The notes under the pieces were generated by a model. That model worked only from the letters and a program-made list of their open reading frames with translations, did not search any database and was not told the DNA's origin. A program made the position numbers and the translations under genes. A DNA stretch of 64,000 nt from Paracyclopina nana (taxonomy: Eukaryota > Arthropoda > Copepoda > Cyclopoida > Cyclopettidae), in assembly GCA_019096065.1 (NCBI GenBank), contig JAGUCH010000001.1:4030001-4094000 (forward strand), written 5' to 3'. Below are positions 36,860-50,015 of the stretch, one piece after another. Position 1 is the stretch's first letter. Each line of letters opens with the position of its first letter.

Positions 36860-39800
36860 AGATCCTGGAGCCACCAGTTACCTTTTTTCCTCGGAAAAAC
36901 AGATGTGTCTAGACCCCTCGTCACACATGATTCAGTCGGCTTTTAATTGCTGCTTTTGGCCAACTGGCCAACTAGATCTTTGTGATGATGGTCGTGCTTT
37001 TTAACTAGATTAGTGGCTCGGTTTATGCCCTTTTCTCCTCTTTCAGCTTGAACTTGCAAATTGAGGCTGCCAGATTTCGACAGCTTCCTTGGTGCAAGTC
37101 GGCATAATTAGGTAACTGTCATAGTGCACGCAGGGATCGCGTTCGAAAAATATTTTGCTCAAGCTCTGCAGTATGGGTCGTTACCCTTGTACAGAGCCCC
37201 TCAGTGATACAAAAAGAGAAACGGGCTAGTTTTTGATAAGGCTGCGAAAACAAAGACATGGACAGGTCAATGCCATGGCGACTCTAGATTGCTGAAACTT
37301 GGAAGGTGCATTTCAATTAACCGACTTTTAGGGAAAATTCAAAGTAGAAAATATACTATATCATATAACAGTATCTTCCGTGTGCGTGGAAGATGCAAGG
37401 CTCGCCAATTCGATGCCTTGATTGGTTTCTTGCAGCTTTTGCCACTTTTTTCTCTTGGGCACTTCAGCGTCATCATCATCGTTGCCTTTAACACAACTGT
37501 TTCGTAACCTAAGGCTTGCTCTTGTCAGAGACAGTCTTCTCGGTGCATTTGTCACGAACACTTTTTGTTCCGAAATCCCGCTTCCAGTTTTAGTAGTATC
37601 CATCCAGCACAATCTGTGCTCCCAGTCTCCATTTTTTATCACTGCTTGGGAAGACTTTGAATTAGAGCCTCCCATTCAACTTGTTATGAGCACTTAAGAA
37701 CCAAAGTCCACGAACACAAAAATCGTTTTGCTAAAATGAAACATGAGTTGAAAACATGAATTTTGACAGCTACAGTCGCATAAAGCCAGGTGATAAGAAG
37801 GCATCAGCTGCGTATGAGTGCTAGCCCACTTCCAGTACTAATAAGCACTTGTCCCATGGCCAATGCTTGAATGCGTACGCTTGGTCGATGCATGTTTTTT
37901 AGCAGGTACAAATTTCACGCAACCTCGCGCAGAAAAGTCCTCCATGTCATTTCAAAGGTCTGCGCGACTCTTATAATTAGCTGGTTACAGCTAGTAGTAT
38001 GTGTTTTTTCTCCAATTTACGAAAATGCGTTTTAAGCGATTCTGGATCATTATTTTCACAACTCATGCTAAGCTCGACAGTCGTCTCGACGTCTCAAAAA
38101 ATCAGCCATTCCAAAAACAAAGAGAGTGAAACAGAGTTGTAGTCGCGAATTGTTGATCGGCTTCAATTTCCCTCGCATTTCTTTCCCTTTGAAGCTGCGT
38201 AGGTCAACGAACGCAGAAAACGTGGTGCGCACAGCAGGAGGCAAGGAGTTTAAAAGGCGTTCCAAAGTTTCTATCGGATAACCTGAGGATAGCCCGTTCA
38301 TACACAGTTTCATAACAGCATTTGTTCTGGTGTAATTATGAAATGGTCTGGACAATTTCCAGCAAAAAAACGTATGCGATCAGAATTGCAAGCATTGCTC
38401 CGTTTCAGTTTCTCAACAATAAGTAGTGACGTTTTGTCTGGCTTTTATTTGGCGAGATTGCAATCTGAGAATTCACCAGCAATCTTTTTCATCTTGACCC
38501 CTTAATCAGGGCGCTTTTACTGAACTCAGATTTCACGATTCAATAATGCGGAAAAAAATCTCGGCCTTGTTTTATCGCATTCGCCATCAATTTCCCATTT
38601 CGGAAGCGGCATTATTTCGGTTTCACCTTGTCTGGTGCGCTCGTTCCTGGTAAAGGGGGCGGGTATCCGCGCGTACTTCGCTTTGGTACGTCGCAGTATT
38701 TTACAGCGCGTATGTCGTCATATAATAACACAAGCTAGCTGGTTTTCTAGCGGGATCTGTGCTGCTGGGTTTGTAACGGCTCTGTGACCTTCAACTCGAC
38801 ATCCAAGTTTTCCCCTTGGAAGACTTCGACTTCACTTACGCAATAAATGCGTGCGTCACTCAGTCAGATTCCACATGATCTAGGATGACGAGCTTCGATT
38901 CAAAATGCCAAGTGAAAGTGCACAAATGCGATACTTATGATTTTAGCACCATTTTTGATGAGCCAGCTGGATGAAATCCTGAATTCCAATGAAAGCAATG
39001 GCGATCGCTACTTATTGGACAATTCCTAGAAAACAAATATTGGAATGCTGGAAGATGGCGATGATCTGAAATCCCCTACACCTATTTTTGTTTACTGCAA
39101 ATATTCATTGTATGGCCGTAAGGGAAAATTGGAGCCAACAGATGTGACATATTCAATCAATCTAATCTCATGCGCGCATCATATCACTTTTGAGCTACTT
39201 GCAGGCGAACCAAATAAGTTGCTGGATCAGCTTGCATGCGCATGCATTCATTTCGCACAGCGTGACGAAATCTCGGAAAAACCATGATCAATTGTAGCTC
39301 GAAGCCTTTTCCGCTCGATGATGTATGAATATTTAAAGCAATCCACTCGATTGCATTTCTCTTGCATGCCCCATGTGATAATGAATTTTGTGAAAACCGC
39401 AAACGAATTTAATGGTCTAAAGTTGGAATGTACACACACACTTCCCAGATGTTCCCTTCAAGACGTTGGAGCATGCAACTTTAACCAGATACTATTTCGT
39501 ATTTTGCATTTTGTGGCCGCGGTTGGCGTACACGTGACCCCCACTCATCATTGCAGCCCAGGGTGTGAATCAACTTTGATGACAGGTCCTTTTTTGCACC
39601 GATGCACTCGGCTCTTTAATTAGGTAGCCGTATCTCTTCATGATTAAACGGTGGAAAAACAAAGGATATGCTCACAATTGTTTCGCAAATGGCCCAACTG
39701 CTGGTAAGTATTTTTCCAGACGGCGCGCCGAGTCTTATAATTATGAGCAATATTTTTGCGCCAAATTGAAAAAAGTTGCTTAGTCAGCTAAAAGAGGTGA

Positions 39801-41848
39801 AAACCTTCGATTCCCGACAGATTTGTAAGCCGTCGCAAAAATGCTCCCTTTTTAGCAAATGAGAGCAAAACTTACTGCAGACGTCTGTCTCTTTTCTAAG
39901 TGCTACGTAGTTCGACCTTCTAAATGGCAACTACAGGCTGGCTATATAAAACCCAAGAGCCAAAAGTATTTACCTAGCAGCAATCATTATAGAGAAGCAA
40001 ATTGTCCTTTTTGGGCCGTGTGGCTCAAGAGAGCAAATTGCAGCCAAGCTAAGCAAAAATCACAAACTTTTGGAGAGTGTGCAGAAAATGACATAAATGA
40101 TGTCGAGACTTTTTTCGAGGCCACTTTTGTTGTCTTACTTTTAAGGCTGATCCAGACTTCATTAAAAGTCTCATGCAGTAATTAATTTTTCTCGCACAAA
40201 GGTTGACCCAATTCCAGCTAATTTAAGGAAAAATATGCAATGAATGGCCAACTAATTTCTCCTTGAAACATTGGTAGCACTTTTTGCATCGTGTTTGGCA
40301 GTCTCGAAATCACACTGTAATTGTGTAGCTTTTACCAAAATTGACATCACACTCGTTCATTTTCAAAAGAATGCTGAGTAATGAACTGGTTTTTCACCAA
40401 GAAAGTAGGATCGTCGTTCTCATGTCCCATTGTCGTACGTAGTCTTTTTACGGCATAATTGCTCCTCGTAGCATGTTTGATAGCATTGGAGTTGAACAGC
40501 CTTGGCTTTTTTTCCATTCATAATGACAAAAATTGGCCGGTTCTTCAATTTTGCCATATGTAGTACACTGCAAGTTTTTCACGCCAGCCGTGAACGCCAA
40601 GAAGAAAATGTTTCGTAATTCTGGTTCATAATGATCCACCTACTCCGGTTTTCATGTAGATCGAAAAACGAAGAAGATGATGATGATGTCATGATCAGCC
40701 GCATGAATATGCTTCTACCCAATTGCCAGATTTTAACATATAGTTATGGCAAACAGCTCGAGAGCTCATAAATCCTGGCATTTGCCATAATGAATAATAG
40801 CTTTCTTGTAAACCAATCCATTTCTTCCTATTGAGGCTCAAAAAGACAATTTTCAGGTGGAATAATGGCATCGATGCGGTCTTTTAATAGGTGGGGAAAC
40901 AGTTGGGAAATAATCTTTTAATTTTAACAATGAACCGAAGAGCTGACGCAAAATGAAAAACCGAAAATGGAACTGGTGATCCAAGCACTTCAATTCTGGG
41001 TCGGTTGATTTGCACTGGTTGGTTTCAGAAAAGTCTGCGGTCAACCAGACATTTCCAGTTACCTTCTTGATCGCTCTTGGTGATGTTTTTTTTAGCAGGG
41101 CTGATGCCTACTTTCAACAGCCAGGCCTACTAAAATGGAGTGCATGTGCGTTAAGCGGCGGTCGTTCAGTCAATTAGCGTTTTTGCAAGTTAAATGAATC
41201 CAGCAAATCCAAAAGCTAATGGGTTGAGACGGCAGAGGTCAAATGCTCAGGAAGCACTTTCTCGAAGCAAAATGCGGTTTTTACGCAACGCAGCTCTCAA
41301 TAACGTGAATGCCGCGTCAAAGTATTCCAGAGTATTTTGGTGCCTAAAGACGCGCGCCGCAAATGGCATAATGACGATGAAAATGACCTTAATTTTTTTG
41401 TGTGTGTGCGCGACATTCAGCCTTGCGTCGCGTATCGTAATTATATGGAAGCAAGTAGGGAATGAGCGCAGCTAGCTTGGGTCAAATATTTACTAGGGGC
41501 TTTTTTATGTAACGTCCGCGTTTAAATGTCCGTTGGTGTATGAGCAGTGACGCTTGCATCTTCGCGCTATCCTGGTAGAAGCTTCCACCACACGCTGCAC
41601 TGTTGAAAGTTGAACGGGACTTGTGCGTAGTAGAAGGTTAGACGACGATGGTGAAGCCGGCAGGCCTGAGGTGCGTCCTCGAAAGTGTGCAGAGCTGACT
41701 TTCATCGGCACGTGGCCTTGGGAAAAACGAGCTAACAGGTACCGTACAAACGTCAAGAGGGGCATGCGCGCGCGCGCAGCGCAAGAGCGCGACGCCACAC
41801 TTACCGTAAACTGACGGATAGACGGACGGACGAACTCTCTCGCAGCTC
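36860..41848. other. Non-coding region, nothing supported
   Basis: Short open frames on both strands only, none of a recognised family. One exon-like unit (acceptor ending near 37047, donor GTAACT at about 37114) may belong with the candidate exon at 36669. Confidence 0.5.
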
Positions 41849-41995
41849 AGTTTGCGTTGCGACACTAACCAGTCCGCAGTGACACACAAATAGTTGCCAT
41901 CGGCTTAGCAGGATCCAGTCATGATCTGAGCGGATCGCAACATCATCGACAGATTTAGATCTTCTTCATCGCCACGAAACGCGCCGGATTTGAAA
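41849..41995 (+). promoter_or_regulatory. Candidate promoter and non-coding first exon of the zinc-finger gene
   Basis: A GC- and CpG-rich block begins near 41750. It contains an arthropod-type initiator (TCAGTT, A at 41849) and leads to a near-perfect splice donor (GAAA|GTAAGT) at 41996. The exon at 46387 begins with an acceptor (TTGTTTCCAG) and carries the ATG 22 bases in. Joining the two would remove a 4.4 kb intron and give a purely 5' UTR first exon. The link is inferred from signals only, with no transcript evidence. Confidence 0.35.
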
Positions 41996-43285
41996 GTAAG
42001 TTTGCTTCTTTTTCAAATTACGGAGGCAGCCGAGCCTTCATTGTCTTCTTACGAGCGCAATTTGTCTGGTTTTGGTTGGCAGCAGTCGTCTGTCTGGATC
42101 TTGAATTTGGGTCATCTTTTCCGATGGCGAACTTTGAGCGCTAAATGTCAAACTTGAAGGCAGCAACGACGTTCGGCCTAGTGGGCAACGCTCCAATCTA
42201 GCTAGGATGAGAGGCGAGCATGGCGATAGTATATCTGTGTCAACCTTGCAACGCACAAATGACTTTCTTCGCGGCTGCTTTCAAGGCGAAATATCGCAGC
42301 AGCAGGAGCAGCAGCGCCTTGAAAGCAACCCAATCATTTCAAGGAAAGCTAAACGTTTAAGGTCACTGAGGCATATTTTGCCCCCCTCACAAGTGCAACC
42401 AAGAAAGGTCTCGTTATTAGCGAGTAGCCACCAGCTAGCTGCCAGCTGCTCTCCGTCGTTCCCATTTTCGAGGCCAATGTCAACGGGACACAGCTACGTA
42501 AGTGTAGTACAGCTTGCACCATGAATCTAGGTCAAATAGCTTCGAAGCTGTTGTCGGCAATGCTCTATAGCAGCGAGATCTCAATTCACTTGGCTGTATC
42601 AAAATCGGACTTGCATGCGCAACGGGGGGAAAAGTCCGTCCATTATTCCCAATGACTTTTGATCTTATGCCGTCATGTCAGTCAGTGCAAGCGCATTGTC
42701 TCACCCGATGGCTTTACATGGGAAGGTCTCATTACCTAATTCTCGCGGAGATTTTACCGCCTCATGCTCACGTTACAAAACATCGCGTTCGTCGAGGCGC
42801 AATGCAGCTCATTTTATTTCGAAAGTGCACTTTGAGTGATAAAATGCACCCCTTGTCATTAGAACCTTTTAAAGAAGAGTTATGCTCAAGAAGCGCCCAT
42901 TAATTTAACTCGTTCCACGGTTGTGCATGACCTCATGCAAAGCACGTCGCCCGATCCGATACGCTGTAAAGTTGTCCCTCGGCGGTTCTGGCAAGAAAGC
43001 CATCGAGACACCGCCAAGGCACTTCTGGAAAATCTAGTGAAATTGTCGAAATTACGTGCATTGCAGTGTTATGCGAGGAGCAGCTGGGCTTTCAGCAGCT
43101 TTCTCTTCAGCAGCTCATGCTGCATTGCTGAGCCCTTAGCAAAAGTAGGCCACGAGACTCGCTTACTAGGCCAAACGAGAGCGTGGAAGGAAAGGCTGAA
43201 GGTCACCAAGGCCAGGCCATCAATTCATGGCCTAGACTTTGTGTCTCCACGCAACTGTCGCAACGATTTTTAGCCTTCAAACGAG

Positions 43286-43340
43286 ATCCAGCTTTGCGCT
43301 CTCGTTTTGATTCAGCTTTGTGCTCTCGTTTTTATTCAGC
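43286..43340. repeat. 24-bp tandem duplication, 2.3 copies
   Basis: The segment CAGCTTTGCGCTCTCGTTTT is followed directly by a second copy with one change (TGTG for TGCG) and by the first bases of a third. It is in non-coding DNA. Confidence 0.75.
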
Positions 43341-44154
43341 AGCCTGCTCCTATAGCTGCGCGATCCTTGAATAAACTAGTTATGTTTGGCTTTTCATGTT
43401 GATGACCCATTTTTGATCGTCTTCGTTAAGAAAGTTCCTTTCTCGAGGGCAATTAGGTCACCACATCGTATGTCATTTGAATCACAAGGCCTTTTGATCA
43501 AGGCTGGCCTAGAAAAGTCCTTCTCTTTTTGCTTGCGTCTGAGAACAACTAGGTCGATTTTTTCCCTATTCCTCAGTTTTTTTTACTTCTACCAGCAGCT
43601 CAGCTGCTTTCGCAAGCAAAGCCGGCCTTAGCTACGAGTTCATAAAGTTGCCCTTATCAAATCTCCAGACAAAAGTACATGTTTGTTTGCTGGAGGGAGG
43701 GAGAGAAAAATCTGGGACAAAACGCGCATCTTTGACACTAATAATTTGATTCTGACCTTCGTGTCCAATAAAGTAGCAGCAATGATTGACACCATTCCAA
43801 AGATACGCAACAACACTCGTGGCAGCAGAAGCAGCTTTTAAGCAGCTTTGTTGCTCAGGAAAACTTGTTGACATGTAACATGTTTTAGATCCCATTGCGG
43901 CAATGTGTGGCCTACATTTGTTCTCTCTTTCTCACTTTGATTAGTCAATCTTTGTGATCCACTTTGTCCTCCTCGCTTTTCTTCTAATTCTGTTCCAAGC
44001 CAACTACAACATGTAGGCAAAAACGCGTTGGTTTTATGCCCCAGTTGAGGAACTTTTTTGCTCAGAGAAACCTTTTTAGGTCAGATCGCCACCAAGTGCT
44101 TGACTTTTTTACGTTTGAGTGTGTGACCCCATTGGAACAAAGGAAAAAGAAATC

Positions 44155-44334
44155 ATGATGATGGGATCTTGCTTATTTTTTCTCGCTCTGCTTATCTTAG
44201 CCCAGTACAATGCTATTCATGCGGCAAAAAAAGCACAAAAAATGGTATCCAAACGCTCAAACGTTGGTAATATTAAGTCGAGGGAGGGGCAAAAGGCGAC
44301 AGCAACGATTGAGCAAAAAGCAACCTGCTCATGA
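44155..44334 (+). CDS. Candidate short secreted peptide (59 aa), weak
   Basis: The frame starts MMMGSCLFFLALLILAQYNA followed by IHA, a strong-looking signal peptide with an A-x-A-like cleavage site. A basic segment with a KR pair (QKMVSKRSNVGNIKS) follows, as in processed peptide precursors, and the frame ends TGA at 44332. There is no family match, no nearby coding exon and no transcript support. A chance frame is the main alternative. Confidence 0.2.
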   Translation: MMMGSCLFFLALLILAQYNAIHAAKKAQKMVSKRSNVGNIKSREGQKATATIEQKATCS

Positions 44335-46408
44335 TTCGCTGGCCTACTTTCCAGTGTCTGGAAAAAATTCGATGATGACTCTCGCAAGATTGTTGCCAAG
44401 TGCAAACGCGAGGCAATTTCCCTCTGGAGAAAGCAGATAAACCTACTTTAACAAAAGCTTCATCATCACGTCTACCGTAATCCAGTTTTCTATTTGGAAT
44501 GGCGTCCATCTGGCCGTGTTCAAAAAGGCCCTTTTTTCATCCATTTGGGTCGATCCGTTATTCGTATTTAGCGCGGGGCAATAAAATGTGGCGGGGTTTT
44601 AAAGTCCCGGAAAAAGGGCCGGGTTGTATAGTGAGTACGTGCAGCGCCAGCGCGAGAGAGATCGTCTTTATTACCAGTTGTAGTAGTTTTCTGTGTCTAA
44701 CCTTGACGTTTAACGGGACTCCAACCTGTAGGATCAGGATATAGTCAAGTGAAACACATGCAGTTAGAAAACTGAGTGCCATGACCTAAAAATGGCCCGG
44801 ATCATGCATACATGCCACTCGCTTGTTTTATCGCACAGGTACGAAATTTATCTGGGTGCACTAGCTGGCAATACTTGCTCCTCCTCGTGATCGTCCGCAA
44901 AAAACACATTTACCGAGCATGCTGAACTCTGAGCATTATCCTCTTGACGATTTAATGGTCACGAGTGCTTTTTTGCCACTTTTCCATGCTTAAATTTCAC
45001 AATTTGCTTCGATGGAGAGAAAATTGAAAATTGGAGATGCAGTAGGCTTTTTGTCATTTGTTGTGATTTCTTGGCATGAATGGGGGAGAATCCAGGCCAA
45101 AGCGCGTCCTTGGCTGGCCCCGGGCCGGCCTGTGAAAAGTTTCGATGGTGAGAGTGATGATGACCTTGTAGCAGCAGCAGCAGCACCTCCACTTTCCCAC
45201 AATATGATGCACTGTGTGGAATTTTGCAACATGTAGTCCACCAGGCCGTTATAAATCACCAATCTTCTAATTAATGATCACTTCAAAAAAGAGAAAGAGC
45301 GCATGCAATAATAATTTCAGCAGATCCATTCGGGGGGATCCAAAAAGAACGGAGTATTGTGCGTTTTTACGCGTCCCCTTTTTGTACTTTCTGATCTGCG
45401 CACATTGCAATCGACGTCCTTGGGGAAATAATTCTGGTAGATTCGTCGTTGGATGTTGCGCATTACCTTTTGCGTAGTTGGTTGCACTTGCTTTTTAAGA
45501 TGAACTTTACGGACTGAAGACTCCCAGACCTCCTTTATTACACTTTTGATTGGCAGATTTAGGTCAGAAAATGTCAAGCCGAGGCTTTTTCTGATAGTTT
45601 TATTCGTCTCGGCCTGAGAAATCTATCTTGTCTCGCAGAACGAGTTTTCGCACAGATCGTTATCTGAGACCTTGGTGACTTTTCATGAACAAAATAGGCT
45701 TTGAGGTCCCTTTCGCGAATTAGTAACTCGAGGGGTAGGTACCGTTAGGATTTTCATGGCAACTTTTGCAGCAGGAGCAGAATGCAATCTTGCCTTGCAG
45801 TTTCATTCGAGGTCAATTTATTGCAAGTCAATATTTTGACTTCTATGGTCGTGCTCCTGAATTTCTGTATGACCAACTTTGACGAGGGGAGCATTGAACC
45901 AAGAGAATAACAAATTGCACACAAAAAATGCAAATTCAGTTTTTGCGGTGCCATTGCATCATTTTCAAATACTAGAGCAGGATCCTGTGGCTTGAGAACG
46001 GGAAGTTAGCAAAACTTTGAGTACCAAGGCACCATGCAATGCCTGCCTTTTTGTAAATCTTTGCTATTTGCTCAGTGATAAAAGTACGATACAGATAATT
46101 GTATGCTCGAAAAAGCGGATGATGAGAGAAAGAACAGTTAGGGTTAATGCACTTTGCAAAACTTTTGGCGCACTCGCGCCGTGTGTTTTTCTCCAACTTT
46201 CGCGTTCGTACGCGCGTCGATCTTGCGAAATCTTTCCCCCTTCTGTGTGTGTGCGTACCTGGAGCGAAAAAATGGATTGGGGTCAGTAAACTGAAAAGTG
46301 CATACGCACACTCCGCGCATAAAAATGCACTCTCGAAGGCCATATATGTAAAAGTTTCTAATCGCACCTTCTCGAATTGTTTCCAGGCTTACCAAGCTAT
46401 AGGACAAA

Positions 46409-49286
46409 ATGCCAGATCACACAAACCACACGAATGCCATGGGCCCGAGGTCCCCCGCGGGATCCGACTCACCCCTCAGCCTAGTCATAGGGCGAAGGCA
46501 CAACTCCAGGGATCACCACTTGATCCATAACAAGACCCCGCCCCCGCCCACCTTCGACCATCGCCTCCACCTGGCCAACAACGGAAGCTCGTCTGGCTTC
46601 TCCGAGGGAGACTCTCCCAACGAAAGCCCCGTCCGCACCGATCATCCGCGGGATGAAACTGAGGCCTCTGAAGAGCAGCCTCTGTCGCTCGTTGTGCCCA
46701 AAAAGACCTACGACAGCGGCCATGACGAGGAGGACGAGGAGGAGCCCACCGAAGACAGTTTAACCAAAGAGAACAACAATGGCCTCAAGATCAAGGACTT
46801 TGCCAAGTTCAGCCTCGGCGAGGACGCCCGGGAGAAGATCCCTGCCCACTCCGACCAAGCTCTGTTGGCCGCCCTCACGGCACCGCTGAAACACAAGCCC
46901 ACTACTGCGGCCAATGTTGAAACAGTACAACTGAACGAGATGGACGCCATGTCCGAGGTGTCCTCCATGTCCTCCATGTCTGACCTGATCCATGCCCAGC
47001 GCATCGGCGATCACACGGTGTATCCTTGCGACTTTTGCGACAAGGTGTTTGGGAACAAGTACCACCTCGCCTCGCATTTGGTCACCCACACTGGAGAGCG
47101 GAGCTTCGAGTGCAAATACTGCACCAAGACATTCGGGAGAAGGTCCACGCTGAGGGCCCACATGACCACCCATACAAAAACCTCCAACTTCATGTGTCCC
47201 ATGTGCGAGAAGGCGTGCAACGACAACAACAGCCTGGAGGAGCATATCCGAATGCACACCGGAGAAAAGCCCTTTGTCTGCACCATCTGCACGAAGGCCT
47301 ACGCGCGCAAGTCGCACCTCAACGTCCACTACCGAGTCCACACTGGAGAGCGGCCTTTTGTTTGCATGGCTTGCGGCAAAGACTTCACGGAGAAGCGGTT
47401 CCTCAACGACCACATGCAGACGGCGCACAGTGGCAACGACGGGCCCCTCAAATGCCCCAATTGCTATCGCGAGTTTGCCTACAAGACGAGCCTCAAGCAG
47501 CATTTGAAGAAGCAGATGTGCGCCAAGAACCTCAACCGAGGGCAGGCTGCCGTCAATGGAGGCCAAGGGGCTCATGCCAAGCAATTCGCCTGCCCTTTCT
47601 GCGAGAAGAGCTACAGCTGGAAGCAGACTCTGAAACAGGTAAGAACATATTATATGGTGCAAACATTGCTATAGCAAGCATTACGCCGCCCCTTAATCTT
47701 TCTAGCATGTCTCAATGTACCACCGAAACAAGGTGCACACCGATGAGTTCTGGAAGTACGAATTGGCCAAGCACCGAAGGACGGTAATGGACTCGAAGAC
47801 GAATGAGGACATGTGGAAGAAGCAGCTTGGCAAGCATGCCGACGAGTTCCCACCGGAGAAGGACCAAGATATGGACAAGTGGCTGGAGCAAATCAAGAAG
47901 AACACAGCCTCGGATGTCAACCAGAATTCGCAGGTGTCTGCAGAAATGAAGTTTCTGGCCTTGCAGTCCTTGCAGAGCATGATGAGCATGAACAGTGACA
48001 GTCCTTCAACCCCACCTCACTGTGGAAGTCCGCCTAAGCCCGAAAGCCAACAGGGCGGGGGATACTTGAATCTGCTCGCGCACTTGAGCGCACAAAGGAA
48101 GGCCGAGGTTGATATTAGCCGGCTCCGCAAGTCCTCCGAGTCGTCCTCGGCCACCACAGCCTCACTTGGGGGCAGCGCTTTCTTGCCGGAAATGAAGGAG
48201 GAATGCGCGGCGAAGAGGACGCAAATGTGGCTCGCTCAGCTCGGCCGATACAGGCAAAACTCCGTGCAAGATGATCTGGACAAAAACCACGATGAACTTT
48301 GGGAGGAGCAAATTGCCAAGGTGAAGTCGAAACCGGTCAAGTCACCATTGGAGCCGATCGAGATCACCATCAATGACGATCAGGCGGAAGAGGTGAAGCA
48401 AAGGATGGAGTGCGCGGAATTGCCACCACCCCCTCCTCCACCAGCCAGTTTTCAAAAGCCCTGCAGGATGGTTCCTCTTATGTCAGCTCTACAATGTCAT
48501 CCTCGGAGGTCGTCCGAGGCCAAGTCCTCGCGGTCGCCCTCGCCCAATCCTAATCTTGCTGTGAAAAGGCCGCCGACCCCAGCCTCTCCCATAAGGAATG
48601 TGATCAGTATAAAGACGTCGGCCATCCAAAGGGTGGAGAACCAGCCTCGCACTTTTAGCCTCAACCTCGAGGTCAATAACAACAATGACTCTGGCTTCCT
48701 GCAGCAGCGTCCGCACATACCTGTGCCTCTCTTGCCCACTGCTCGCCATCAGGGCTTGGTGGTGCAGAAGAAAAGGTTGTTGGAGATCCCGGACGAGGAT
48801 TTCGAAGTCCCTCCTCCTCAAGAGGAAATTGAGGACACCACTCTCGATTTAAAGGCCAAAGACCCAGTCACTGCGGTTGCAGCAGCGGGCGAACAGGATT
48901 CGTCATCTGTTCTCAAATCTCTCCTGATGGACCGAATTCCTCGCAAAAGGCCACTCACCCCTCCCAAGACCTCCGAGGGCGGCTCGAGCCCGAAGAGGCC
49001 GTCGATATGCAGTGACAGCAGTGATATTTTGCGACGGAGGCTGATGGGCCTCAATAATAACCTGCCAGAGGCCGAACAGCATGTGCTAAAGCCCAAGTTC
49101 CAGCCTCCTTCGGCTACCATTACATCTCAGCAGCTTCAACAAAATGAAGGCCAAAGTCCCGTTGATCTCAGAAAAGAGGACGATAAGCAGCAGCAGCAGC
49201 AGCAGCCTCCCAAATCCTACACGCAGACTTCAGTCTTGAAGCACTTATTGTATCGCTACACTAACGCTGCATCTGAAGACAATTAA
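46409..49286 (+). CDS. C2H2 zinc-finger protein, 936 aa, seven fingers, two coding exons
   Basis: This is a probable nuclear DNA-binding transcription factor. Exons are 46409-47638 and 47706-49286, joined in phase 0 through a 67-bp GT-AG intron. Residues 1-205 are low-complexity, with two PLSLV motifs (SPLSLVIGRR and QPLSLVVPKK). Fingers 1-5 (from YPCDFC at about 206) carry classical TGE-type linkers at several junctions. Finger 6 ends in Cys instead of His (HLKKQMC, a C2HC type). Finger 7 (FACPFCEKSYSWKQTLKQH) is split by the intron exactly before its first zinc-binding His. The long C-terminal half is Pro/Ser-rich, repeats a motif of the form MWxxQLGxxxxE about three times, has a polyQ run (about residue 895), and contains SPVDLRKED, a CtBP-like motif. 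I do not recognise an orthologue by name. The upstream acceptor TTTCCAG at 46386 implies a 5' leader exon. Confidence 0.93.
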
Positions 49287-49543
49287 CCTGTTCTGTTGTA
49301 CAAAGGTGATATTGTACAAAACTTACCTTATTCTCCTTAGTTTTTAAGAAAAATCAAAGAAAACTGGTGTGTAACTTTAAAAAATTGTCCTCGAGCAAAT
49401 TTCGATCGTTTTCTACATGTATATCCCACCTCCCTTTTTGCAACTGGACAAACAACTACCTATTCTTATGGGAAAGCCGACCCCCTATAAGCTTAACGTA
49501 ATTCTTATGGTCGAGTCCCTGCAATCTAATGGATATCCCGCCC

Positions 49544-49549
49544 AATAAA
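49544..49549 (+). terminator. Candidate poly(A) signal of the zinc-finger gene
   Basis: AATAAA 258 bases after the stop codon at 49286, followed by a GT-rich stretch (ATGTGTACACG). Confidence 0.5.
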
Positions 49550-50015
49550 TATGTGTACACGTTCGCACCATTTTTTTCTGGCATCTAATGGTAGGTGACA
49601 ATTTAGAAATAGCATAGACTTTAAAATCCATGTAGATAAACCACCATGTACGAAAAAAGATTTATTATTTATTGCTGTTAACTTATTATACAATAGATAT
49701 GTCGTTGTGAAACAATGGCAAACAAAAAAAGCTATGCTAGGACAAATTATAGTGCTTTTTGTACATAACTTATGAAAAACAATTATTGTGAAAACTAGCG
49801 GCGAAAATGTCATCATGCAAAGAAGAATTATTTCAAAGAAAAACGTGTAATATTTAAAATAAAATTATTGTTTGCTTTTTGTTGAAGAGAATATATGACG
49901 AGCATCGTTTCCTATGTAGATTTTCACTCCTCTCACGACCTGTCACCTTCGACAAATCTAAACTATTAGCAACAACCCACAGCTCAAGGGAAAAGCCAAT
50001 CTTTGCGGTGCGGCC

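Larger units (their letters stand above)
41996..46386. other. Probable first intron of the zinc-finger gene
   Basis: No coding exon is recognised. It holds a 24-bp tandem duplication at 43286-43340 and one weak signal-peptide-like short frame at 44155-44334. A (CAG)n run occurs near 45170. Interpretation as an intron depends on the splice signals at 41996 and 46386. Confidence 0.35.

Noticed and set aside
41194..41475. 93-codon frame with a hydrophobic C-terminal stretch
   Set aside because: The hydrophobic run follows a long basic segment and ends within 15 residues. There are no splice or promoter signals and no family match.
41760..41790. Alternating GC run (GCGCGCGCGC), possible Z-DNA
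   Set aside because: Only about 10 bases of strict alternation; within a CpG-rich promoter-like block this is not remarkable by itself.
46760..47662. 300-codon minus-strand open frame
   Set aside because: It is the exact antisense of the C2H2 exon. Long antisense frames are expected opposite GC-rich coding sequence, and its residues show no domain.
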